64,000 nucleotides of DNA from Streptomyces griseoflavus (GTDB lineage: Bacteria; Actinomycetota; Actinomycetes; Streptomycetales; Streptomycetaceae), in the NCBI RefSeq assembly GCF_014649995.1, contig NZ_BMUC01000015.1:91669-155668 (forward strand), given 5' to 3'. Positions 51,973 to 59,870 of this stretch are shown here, in pieces; position 1 is the first letter of the stretch, and each line of letters begins with the position of its first letter. The notes below the pieces were generated by a model that was not told the DNA's origin, ran no database searches, and was given only the letters and a program-made list of their open reading frames with translations. The position numbers and the translations under genes were made by a program.

Positions 51973-52041
51973 CGACAAGTGCTCCACTTGTGATCCGGGA
52001 TGCCGGGCACCGGACGTACTCCAGCAAGGTCAACAGGTAAC

Positions 52042-52060
52042 TTAGGTAAGGCTTGGCTTG
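52042..52060 (-). promoter_or_regulatory. Iron-box-like operator (DmdR/DtxR type)
   Basis: TTAGGTAAGGCTTGGCTTG matches the streptomycete iron box TTAGGTTAGGCTCACCTAA at 13 of 19 positions, with the left half nearly complete. It lies about 70 bases upstream of the truncated binding-protein frame and its exporter. Iron-dependent repression of the exporter is inferred. Confidence 0.6.
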
Positions 52061-52234
52061 GTCACAGAGTAGAGAATCGCGATGTGGTGATCAATCGAGC
52101 TCTTCCGACATCTGCGGGCGTCGCCGGCCGACCGGTCCGGCTCCCTGACCTCGGGGCGAGCATGCTCGGCACGCACGGAACGCGCCCGTCGGGCGTCCCA
52201 CGCCCGGCACCGAGCTGCCCATGGCCCGCCCGAC

Positions 52235-54703
52235 TCACGCGGCATCGGGCTCCGCGACGCCGCGCGAGCGGAGCATGCGGCGTGTGACGTCGGCTTGTTC
52301 GGTCAGCGTCTTGCGTACCACCGGGGCGGCCGTCCCGGCCGCTTCCAGTGCCTCGTCGAGGAAGCCCTCGTCGATCGCGAACCTCGGCAGGAGCCGGCCC
52401 GTGTAGACCATGGCGGGGATCATGCCGCCGCGGTCGAGGCCGGGCACGAGGTCGAGGTATCGGCGGGTGAACGGCCTCAGCACCGCGTCCTGTCCGGGCC
52501 GCCAGAACGCGGTGGCCACCCTGCCCACCCACGAGACGGGCACGGCCCGTTCGTCGGCCAGCACGTGCCAGACCGCCTCCTTCGTCCCGGCGTCCGGCGC
52601 GCCGGCGCGCACGCAGAGCTCCTGGACCCAGGCGTCCGGGTCGGGATCGGACGCCAGCAGGCGGGCCGCGTCCGACACGGCGGCCTCGCCCAGCTCGACG
52701 GCCCGGGCCAGGGCACGCCACCGCAGGTCGTGGTCGTCACCCGCCTCCGCCTCGGCCCGCAGCCGCTCCAGCTCGCTGCCGCTCGCGGCGCGGGCCAGGG
52801 CACGCAGAGCGACGCGCCGCCTCGCGGGGTGCCGGGCCCGATCGGCGAGCCGGCGGCAGGTCGCGGCGAACGCCGCGGTCAGTGCGGCCCGCTCGTCCTG
52901 CGGCGCCCACAGCTCGGCGACGTCCCCGGCGAGCGTGAGGTACGGCTCGACGGCCGCGTCGCAGGTCTCGGCCTCCAGGACGGCGCCGGTGCCGCGGGCG
53001 ACGTCGGCCGCGGTGGCCTGCCCGGTGACCAGCATGTCCCACATGGTGGCCACGGCGACGCCACGCGACAGCGCGCCGGGCAGGTCGGCGGCGTGCCGCA
53101 GCAGGGCGTCCCGGGAGGCCGGGTCCGGCCGGACGGTGGCGAAGGTCAGATCGTCGTCGTTCACCAGGTACAGGTCCGCGCCGGAGGGCAGGTCGACCGG
53201 CGTGCGGGGACCGCGGACCTCGACGGTGGCGCGGGCGGCGCGTTCCAGGCCGGTGGCCGTGCGGCGGTAGGCGCCCACGGCCAGGACCTGCGGGCGGGGC
53301 GCGGAGCCGGACGGGCCGGCCGCGTGCAGCACCGCGCCGCCGGGCCCGTGTTCGAGGGTCAGCCGGTCGGTGCCCGCGGTGTCCAGCCATCCGGCCCGCC
53401 AGGTGTCGAGGTCCCGCCCCGAGGCCCGGCCGAGCGCGTCGATGAGGTCCTGCAGCGTGGTGTTTCCCCAGGCGTGCCGGGCGAAGTAGTCGCTCATGCC
53501 CGCGCTGAAGGTGTCCTCTCCCACGTAGGTCATGAGCTGCTGGAGGACGGAGGCGCCCTTGGGGTAGGTGATGTCGTCGAAGGCGGCGGCGGCCTCGGCG
53601 ACGTCGTGCACGGGCTGGCGGATCGGGTGCGAGGCCGGCCCCTGGTCGGCGAGGTACGCCTTCAGTTTGCCGCCGGCGAGGTGCCCGGCCCAGGCGTCCC
53701 TGTAGGCGGTGGCGCGGGTGGCCGCCCAGTGGCAGGCGAACTCCGCGAACGCCTCGTTGAGCCAGAGGTCGTCCCACCAGCGCATGGTGACGATGTTGCC
53801 GAACCACATGTGCGCCATCTCGTGCAGCAGCACCTTGGCGAGCAGTTCCCGCTCGGCCGGCGTCGGGTCGGAGCGGCGCAGGAAGGTGTCGGACCAGGTG
53901 ACGCAGCCGTAGTTCTCCATGGCCCCGCCGAACTCCGGCACGAAGACCTGGTCGTATCGGCGCTGCGGGAACGGCATGGCGAAGACGCGCGCGTAGAAGG
54001 CCAGGCCCTGGGCGGTGAGGGTGAGGATCTCGTGCGCGTCGCGCTCCAGCACACCGGCGAGGGACCGGCGGACGTACAGGCCGAGGTCGTACCCGTCGAC
54101 CTCCCGGCGGACCTCGTGGAAGGGGCCCGCGTTGACGACCGTGTTGTACGGGGACAGCGGCGGGGTGTCGGGGAAGACCCACCGGCGCCCGCCGTCGCAC
54201 GCCTCGGTGCGAGCGGCCCCCGCGTTGCTGGTGACGGTCCACCCGGCCGGGGCGGTGACGGTGAAGGCGTGCTGGGCCTTCAGGTCGGGCTGGTCGAAAC
54301 AGGCCCACACGAAACGCGCCTCGTCCGGCTCGAACGACGTCCATACGTACACCTCGCCGTCGGAGGGATCGACGGCCTTGTGCACGCCCGGCCCGTGGGT
54401 CGTGTCCGACTGGACGGTCTCCACGCGCAGCGTGTTGTGGGCGGCCAGGCCGCGCAGCGCGATGCGCCCCTCGACGGCGGGGGGCAGCGCGGTGCCGTTG
54501 AGCGTGGCGGAGACCACCGTCGCCGCGCAGTCGACGAACGTCGCGGCGCCCGGCTCGGCGCAGGAGAACGCGATGGTGGACACGCACCGCACGTCGTGGC
54601 CCTCCGGCAGGTCCGTGAAGTCGACGGCCACGTCGTAGCGTTCCACCGTCAGCAGCGCGGCTCGCTCCTGCGCCTCGGCATGGGTGAGACTGCGGACACT
54701 CAT
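52235..54703 (-). CDS. pepN: Aminopeptidase N (M1 family)
   Basis: An 822-residue zinc aminopeptidase. The exopeptidase motif is GGAMENYG. The zinc motif is HEMAHMWFGNIVTMRWWDDLWLNEAFAEF, with HExxH and the downstream glutamate ligand. The C-terminal half is the helical ERAP1-like domain. It removes N-terminal residues from peptides in the cytoplasm. AGGAGG four to five bases before the ATG at 54703 (MSVRSLTHAEAQ) sets the start; upstream frame sequence is not protein-like. Streptomycetes often carry more than one paralogue. Confidence 0.96.
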   Translation of the reverse strand: MSVRSLTHAEAQERAALLTVERYDVAVDFTDLPEGHDVRCVSTIAFSCAEPGAATFVDCAATVVSATLNGTALPPAVEGRIALRGLAAHNTLRVETVQSDTTHGPGVHKAVDPSDGEVYVWTSFEPDEARFVWACFDQPDLKAQHAFTVTAPAGWTVTSNAGAARTEACDGGRRWVFPDTPPLSPYNTVVNAGPFHEVRREVDGYDLGLYVRRSLAGVLERDAHEILTLTAQGLAFYARVFAMPFPQRRYDQVFVPEFGGAMENYGCVTWSDTFLRRSDPTPAERELLAKVLLHEMAHMWFGNIVTMRWWDDLWLNEAFAEFACHWAATRATAYRDAWAGHLAGGKLKAYLADQGPASHPIRQPVHDVAEAAAAFDDITYPKGASVLQQLMTYVGEDTFSAGMSDYFARHAWGNTTLQDLIDALGRASGRDLDTWRAGWLDTAGTDRLTLEHGPGGAVLHAAGPSGSAPRPQVLAVGAYRRTATGLERAARATVEVRGPRTPVDLPSGADLYLVNDDDLTFATVRPDPASRDALLRHAADLPGALSRGVAVATMWDMLVTGQATAADVARGTGAVLEAETCDAAVEPYLTLAGDVAELWAPQDERAALTAAFAATCRRLADRARHPARRRVALRALARAASGSELERLRAEAEAGDDHDLRWRALARAVELGEAAVSDAARLLASDPDPDAWVQELCVRAGAPDAGTKEAVWHVLADERAVPVSWVGRVATAFWRPGQDAVLRPFTRRYLDLVPGLDRGGMIPAMVYTGRLLPRFAIDEGFLDEALEAAGTAAPVVRKTLTEQADVTRRMLRSRGVAEPDAA

Positions 54704-54991
54704 CGATCCTCCTGCGTTCTTGGCGCACCCGGCGTGCCGGGACACGAAAGACCACAGCGTAGGAGGACGCGAGCGGGACGGCTTCCGGTTTTCCGAGCGG
54801 TCACGATGTCGACAGCGGCCGCCGGGCCCGTGAAGGCGCCGCCGGTCATGCCGGGCGGGTCCGCCGGCGGCCACGGGTCTCGCGGGCGGTGGGCGGCCTT
54901 CCTGCGGCAGCCCCGCCTCCTCGTCCGCGCGCTCCTCTCCCTCCGTCCGGGCCTCGCGCAACGGCGGGGAGAGGTGCGTCGGCGGATCCGT

Positions 54992-55873
54992 TCAGCGGGG
55001 GGCGAGCGCCCTGATCTCGTCGGCGATCAGCTGGGGATCCTCCTCGGCCATGAAGTGGCCGCAGGACACCGTGCGGTGCTCCAGATCATCGGTCCAGGCG
55101 CTCCACAGGCCCTGGGCGTGGTAGCCGAGGGCGGCGCCCCAGTCCTGCTGGAGGACGGTCACCGGCATGGCCAGCGTGTTGCCCGCGTCCCGGTCGGCGG
55201 TGTCGTGGTCGACGTCCACGCCGGCCGAGGCGCGGTAGTCGGCGACGATGGAGGGTACAGCCGCCGCGGAGGCGGCGAGGTAGTGGGCGCGGATGTCGGA
55301 GGGGATGGCAGCCGGGTCCTCGGTCCAGGCGTCGAGGAAGTAGCCGAAGAAGCTGTCGGCGGCTGCCTGGATCATCTCCTCGGGCAGGCCGGGGGCCTGG
55401 GCCATCAGGTAGAGGTGAAAGCCGACCGCGCCGTTCACTCCGCGCAGCGCGTCCCACATGTCGAGGGTCGGCAGGACGTCGAGGAAGAGGGCCCGGGTGA
55501 CGGTGTCCGGGTGGTCCATGGCGGCGCGGAAGGCGACCAGGGCGCCGCGATCGTGGCCGGCCAGGGTGAAGTGGTCGTGGCCCAGTCCGGCGGCGAGGCG
55601 TACGACGTCCCGGGCCATGGTCCGCTTGGAGTAGACGTCGGGGCCGGTCTCGGCCGGCTTGTCGCTGGCGCCGTAGCCGCGCAGGTCGGGGCAGATGACG
55701 GTGTGGTCGGCGGCAAGGTCGACGGCGACGTGCCGCCACATCAGATGGGTCTGCGGGAAGCCGTGCAGCAGGACGACCGGGGCGCCCGCACCGCCGACGG
55801 CGGCGTTCAGGGTGACGCCGTCGTCGACGGTCACGCGGTGCTCGGTGAATCCGGGGATGCGCGGGGTTGTCAC
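54992..55873 (-). CDS. Alpha/beta hydrolase, haloacetate dehalogenase/epoxide hydrolase-like
   Basis: A 293-residue alpha/beta hydrolase whose nucleophile is an aspartate, D108 in AGHDRGALVAF. HGFP (37-40) and RGYGASDKP (65-73) are further signatures of the haloacetate dehalogenase/epoxide hydrolase group. The block FLDVLPTLDMWDALRGVNGAVGFHLYLMAQAPGLPEEMI resembles fluoroacetate dehalogenases, and the late histidine is in CGHFMAEE. An AGGAG site five bases upstream sets the GTG at 55873. The gene is divergent from the BTAD regulator, its possible controller. The natural substrate is unknown. Confidence 0.9.
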   Translation of the reverse strand: MTTPRIPGFTEHRVTVDDGVTLNAAVGGAGAPVVLLHGFPQTHLMWRHVAVDLAADHTVICPDLRGYGASDKPAETGPDVYSKRTMARDVVRLAAGLGHDHFTLAGHDRGALVAFRAAMDHPDTVTRALFLDVLPTLDMWDALRGVNGAVGFHLYLMAQAPGLPEEMIQAAADSFFGYFLDAWTEDPAAIPSDIRAHYLAASAAAVPSIVADYRASAGVDVDHDTADRDAGNTLAMPVTVLQQDWGAALGYHAQGLWSAWTDDLEHRTVSCGHFMAEEDPQLIADEIRALAPR

Positions 55874-56035
55874 AGTGACTCCTGTGGTTCGTGACAGAGT
55901 GGATGCTCCGGACCTCCGGCCTCGGTGGTCCGGGTCGTCCGGGGACGTCACCCAGGGTGCGGGCCCCGGATCAGCGATCGATGAGTGGACATGCGGTACC
56001 CGCGGGCGACGGGCCGCCCGCGAAAGGACCCCGAC

Positions 56036-58105
56036 GTGGGTGTGGAGTTCGGACTGCTGGGTCCGGTGGCCGCGTGGGACGCCGACGGGTCGCCGCTCCC
56101 GCTCGGTGCGCCCCGCCACCGGGAGGTGCTCGGGCGGCTGCTGATCGCCCGGGGCCGGGTGGTGCCGGTCGGCCGGCTGGTGGCCGACCTGTGGGAGGAC
56201 GAGGCTCCGGCCGGTGCGCTCGGCGCGGTTCGCACGTTCGTGGCGGGGCTGCGCCGCGCCCTGGAACCGGAACGCCCGCCCCGGCAGCCGTCCCGCCTGC
56301 TGGTCACCGATGGCCCCGGTTACGCACTGCGGGCGAGCCATGAGGTGGTGGACGCCTGGCGGTTCGAGGATGCCGCCGCACGGGCCGGGCAGGCGCCGCC
56401 GCACGTGGCGGTCACTGTGTGGGACGAGGCGCTCGCCTGCTGGCGGGGGCCGGTGCTCGCCGATTTCCCCGCTGCCGCGTGGGCCGCCGCGGAGCGGGCG
56501 CGGCTGGAGGCGATGAGGCTCGACGCGGTCGAGCGGCGGGCCGACGCCCTGCTGGCGACCGGTGCCGCCCGCGACGCGGTCGCTGATCTGCGAGCCCACG
56601 TAGCCGCCCACCCGGGCCGGGAGGACGGCTGGGTGCTGCTGGCCACCGCGCTCGACCGTTCCGGGCGGCGCGGCGAGGCCCTGCAAGCGGTGGCCCAGGC
56701 CCGTGACGTCCTGAGCGGAGGCGGTGCCGCTCTGGCACGGATCGAGGCACGCCTTCTCAGCGCGACGGCGGACTCCGCGGCCGGACCGGCCGGGACGGCC
56801 GACAGCGTCTGGGACCGGGCGGCGGCCTCCTGGGACCGGTCGGTGCCTGCCCGGTCCCGGGCCCGGCTGCACGCCACCGCGGGCCTGCTGCGCGATCTCG
56901 CGGTGACCGGCCCCGACGGCCTGGTGGAGGCACACCGGCACCGCCGGGACCTGGTCGCGGCGGCCGAGGCGACCGGCGACCCGGAACTGGCCGCCCGGAT
57001 CATCGGCTCCTACGACGTGCCGGCGGTGTGGACCCGCGCCGACGATCCCGAAGGCGCCGGGGAGCTGTCCCGGGCGGCCGCCCGTGCCGCCGCCCGGCTC
57101 GGCCCCGAGGGGCCGCCCGCCCTGCGCGCCCGGCTGCTGTCCGTCGTGGCGGTCGAGTCCCGGGGCGACGCCGCCGCGGACACGTCGCTTCCCCTGGCCT
57201 CCGGCGCTCCCGTCACCGAGCCGTGGCGGCTGCGCGCCGAACGCGCCGCCGAGGAGGCGGTCCGGCTCGCTCGTCGCCTCGGCGACCCCGCCCTCCTCGC
57301 GTTCGCCCTCAACGGAGCGTTCATGCAGGCGTTCACCGACTGCGGGTCGGCCGCCCGCCGGAACGCCCTCGGCACCGAGCTGACCGGGCTGGCCGTCGAC
57401 CACGAGCTTCCCGGGCACGAGGTCCTGGGCCGCATCGTTCGTCTCCAGGCACTCGCCGGCCTCGGCGACTTCACGGAAGCGGACACCGAAGCCGAGGAGA
57501 TCGACCGGCTCGCGCACCGAAACGAACGGCCGCTCGCCGGCGTCTTCACCGCCTGGTACCGGGCGCTGCGCACCTGCGAGACCGACGGCCGGCCCGCCGC
57601 CCGTCGCCGGTACGCACACGTCCTGGCGGAGACCGCGGACTGCGGCATGCCCGGCCTGACCCGGGGGGCCGCGGCCCTCGTCACGCTGGTCCCCGTCATG
57701 CGGGACGAGACCCTGCCGGATCCCGGCGACTTCGCCGGGCTGGACCCGGGCCCGTACCGGCCCTGGTTCGACCCGCTGCTCCTGGCCGCCTCGGGCGCCA
57801 CCGCTGAGGCCCGTCAGGCGCTGACGACGGTTCCCCGGCCCCCGCACGACCTCCTCCAGGAGGCGCTGTGGTGCGTCCTCGCCCGGGCCGCCGCGTCCGT
57901 GGGACACCTGCCGGTCCTGCGTCGCGCCCGGAGGGAACTCGCCGCTGCCGAAGCCGAGTACGCAGGAGCGGGCAGCGGTCTGGTCTCCTTCGGCCCGGTC
58001 ACCCGCCACCTGGCCGCCGTCGACGCGGCACTCGAGGCGCACGCCTCCGCCGGCGAGCCGGCCGGCGACGGCGTTGCGTCACAGGGGAATCAGCGATCAC
58101 AGTAG
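56036..58105 (+). CDS. BTAD-domain (AfsR/SARP-like) transcriptional regulator
   Basis: A 689-residue protein. The N-terminal OmpR-like winged helix (VEFGLLGPVAAWDADGSPLPLGAPRHREVLGRLL, about 1-90) and the bacterial transcriptional activation domain (about 95-240, ending GRRGEALQAVAQARDVL) are SARP features. A long TPR-like helical C-terminal region follows (about 270-680), without the NB-ARC ATPase of AfsR. AAAGGA seven bases upstream sets the GTG at 56036. It is divergent from the dehalogenase-like hydrolase with a 160-base gap. Such regulators often control secondary metabolism, but no biosynthetic cluster is adjacent. Confidence 0.9.
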   Translation: MGVEFGLLGPVAAWDADGSPLPLGAPRHREVLGRLLIARGRVVPVGRLVADLWEDEAPAGALGAVRTFVAGLRRALEPERPPRQPSRLLVTDGPGYALRASHEVVDAWRFEDAAARAGQAPPHVAVTVWDEALACWRGPVLADFPAAAWAAAERARLEAMRLDAVERRADALLATGAARDAVADLRAHVAAHPGREDGWVLLATALDRSGRRGEALQAVAQARDVLSGGGAALARIEARLLSATADSAAGPAGTADSVWDRAAASWDRSVPARSRARLHATAGLLRDLAVTGPDGLVEAHRHRRDLVAAAEATGDPELAARIIGSYDVPAVWTRADDPEGAGELSRAAARAAARLGPEGPPALRARLLSVVAVESRGDAAADTSLPLASGAPVTEPWRLRAERAAEEAVRLARRLGDPALLAFALNGAFMQAFTDCGSAARRNALGTELTGLAVDHELPGHEVLGRIVRLQALAGLGDFTEADTEAEEIDRLAHRNERPLAGVFTAWYRALRTCETDGRPAARRRYAHVLAETADCGMPGLTRGAAALVTLVPVMRDETLPDPGDFAGLDPGPYRPWFDPLLLAASGATAEARQALTTVPRPPHDLLQEALWCVLARAAASVGHLPVLRRARRELAAAEAEYAGAGSGLVSFGPVTRHLAAVDAALEAHASAGEPAGDGVASQGNQRSQ

Positions 58106-58129
58106 TCGTCCCCGCGCCTGCGGGATCGA

Positions 58130-58663
58130 TCACGCCTGGAACTCGGTGAGGTCGATGGCGTGAACGCGCAGAGGGTGGCCGTGCACGGGGTGTTCCGTCT
58201 CCCGTTCGGGCAGCATGCCGAGTTTGCGGATGACCTTCTCGGAGGCTTCGTCCCCGATCCGGCTGATGCTGATGACGCGGTCCAGGCCGCGGTCCTGGAG
58301 CGCGAACTCCAGTGTGGCGTGCGCGGCTTCGGAGGCGTATCCCTGGCCCCAGTACTGCGGGCCGAGACGCCAGCTGATCGCCACGGCGGGCATCACCTCC
58401 GGCAGGAACTCGGGCACCGACAGCCCCGTGAAGCCGATCAGTTCACCCGAGGCCAACAGTTCGACGGCGAAGAGTCCAAAGCCCTCCTCGTCCCATTCCT
58501 CCTCCCAGCGCTCGATCTCCTCGGCCGTGTCGTCCAGGTCGCGCACCGAGCCGTCGTCGACCCAGCGCATGACCCGTGGGTCCGCGTTGATGTCCGCCAT
58601 CGGCGCAAGGTCGTCGTCGTGCCAGCTGCGGAGGAGAAGGCGGGGTGTGCGGATCTCGGTCAT
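58130..58663 (-). CDS. GNAT N-acetyltransferase (RimJ/RimL type)
   Basis: A protein of about 177 residues: EIRTPRLLLRSWHDDDL at the start, the acetyl-CoA loop GPQYWGQGYASEAAHATLEFAL and SEKVIRKLGM are typical of the Acetyltransf_3 group. It acetylates an amino group of a small molecule or protein N-terminus; the substrate is unknown. The ATG at 58663 is chosen because the RimJ-type start MTEIRTPRL begins there. It is convergent with the BTAD regulator, 24 bases apart. Confidence 0.9.
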   Translation of the reverse strand: MTEIRTPRLLLRSWHDDDLAPMADINADPRVMRWVDDGSVRDLDDTAEEIERWEEEWDEEGFGLFAVELLASGELIGFTGLSVPEFLPEVMPAVAISWRLGPQYWGQGYASEAAHATLEFALQDRGLDRVISISRIGDEASEKVIRKLGMLPERETEHPVHGHPLRVHAIDLTEFQA

Positions 58664-58771
58664 GTGCCCATCCTGCCGAACGCAAGGGCCGCACCCGTAA
58701 TCCGCCGCCCAGGGCGACGAGCGCACCGCGCCGGCGCCGCGGGCCCGGAGGGTGGCTTCGACAGGCGCAGG

Positions 58772-59611
58772 TCACGGACGTCGACGGTTTCGAGTGTCCG
58801 TCCGGTCGGTGTCGGCCGCCGTACGGGTCCGGGTCGGCCGATGCCCTTCCTGCGAAGGCGTCCGAACCGCCGTCTTCGACGGTTGTGCGGGGATCCGGCG
58901 ATGGATGTCTTCCAGCAGGTCACGCATGGCCATGCGGAAGATCTCCGCCTGGTGTTCGCCGATGAAGGAGGTGTGCCCGAAGGCCTCCAGGACGACCATG
59001 CCGTGCATGTGCCCCCAGGCTCCGAGCAGGAGAGCGCTTGCGGGAGGCGGCATGGTGTCCGAGCCGTGCGCGAACAGGGGTTGTAGGTGCGCCCGCAGGG
59101 CCGGTGAGAGCGCGCGGGTGTCGGCTGCGGCGAGTTGCGCCGTGGTGTACCCGTCGAACATCTCACGCTGGAAGACCGTGCCCAGCCGGCGCATCGCCAG
59201 GGTGGTCGGACCCTCGGCAGGTGCTGCGTAGTGGCGCAGCGGTGCGCCGTACAGCAGCTGGAACCGTTCGACGTGGGTGACGGCCCAGCGGCGGTAGCCC
59301 TCGGCAGCGGCCAGGAACCGCCGTGCGGCCGGTTCGTCGGCCGCTGCCTCGACGGCTCCCGTCACGGCATCGGCCAGGTCGTCGTAGGCCTTGGCCACCA
59401 GCGCCGTGACCAGGGCGTCCCTGTTGGGGAAGTAGTGGTAGAGGCCCTGCACGGTCATGCCGAGGCTGCGGGCGACCGCGCGCAGGGACAGGGCGTGGGG
59501 CCCGTTCTCGGCGATCTGGTGCTCGGCGGCCTCCACGATCTCGCGGATGGCGGCGGCTCGGCGTCGCTGGCGCAGTGACGGCGAGGCCGTCGCGGGCTCT
59601 TCGGCGAACAT
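58772..59611 (-). CDS. TetR/AcrR-family transcriptional regulator with WHG domain
   Basis: A 279-residue TetR-type repressor. The DNA-binding domain occupies about residues 18-65 (ALSLRAVARSLGMTVQGLYHYFPNRDAL). The ligand-binding region with RRWAVTHVERFQLLYGAP and a late PPASALLLGAWGHMHGMVVLEAFGH belongs to the WHG-type C-terminal group. A 30-residue threonine/arginine tail is extra. It is divergent from the MMPL transporter, with a perfect 17-bp palindrome between them. It very probably represses that transporter and itself. Confidence 0.93.
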   Translation of the reverse strand: MFAEEPATASPSLRQRRRAAAIREIVEAAEHQIAENGPHALSLRAVARSLGMTVQGLYHYFPNRDALVTALVAKAYDDLADAVTGAVEAAADEPAARRFLAAAEGYRRWAVTHVERFQLLYGAPLRHYAAPAEGPTTLAMRRLGTVFQREMFDGYTTAQLAAADTRALSPALRAHLQPLFAHGSDTMPPPASALLLGAWGHMHGMVVLEAFGHTSFIGEHQAEIFRMAMRDLLEDIHRRIPAQPSKTAVRTPSQEGHRPTRTRTAADTDRTDTRNRRRP

Positions 59612-59681
59612 GCGGTGATCCTACGGCGGTTGACGAGACCAGGGGTCCGGAGAACGGCGGAGAGCCCTGCCCGTCCGGAAA

Positions 59682-59698
59682 ACCTGACAGTGTCAGGT
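59682..59698. promoter_or_regulatory. Palindromic TetR operator between TetR and MMPL genes
   Basis: ACCTGACA-G-TGTCAGGT is a perfect inverted repeat. It lies 71 bases before the TetR ATG and 173 bases before the MMPL start, within their shared promoter region. The size and symmetry suit a TetR dimer. Confidence 0.75.
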
Positions 59699-59870
59699 AA
59701 ATCTCCTTCTGCTCAAGAACCCGTTGTCTCACTAGCGTCGTTCTCGGCGGCAGCGAGCTCGTCACCGCCTCCTCCGCGACCGGGGTGAGGTGTCTCCGCG
59801 GCGCATGCCTGCGGCTCTCGCCCGGCCGGCACCTTCCGTCCTGTCCGAAGAACCTGAAGGAGATCCACCC

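Noticed and set aside
52295-55894. 1199-codon plus-strand frame
   Set aside because: Antisense to aminopeptidase N and the dehalogenase-like hydrolase, both with intact catalytic motifs.
56036-58105. BTAD regulator as evidence for a biosynthetic gene cluster
   Set aside because: No polyketide, peptide, terpene or RiPP genes are adjacent; neighbours are a hydrolase, a GNAT enzyme and an efflux pair.
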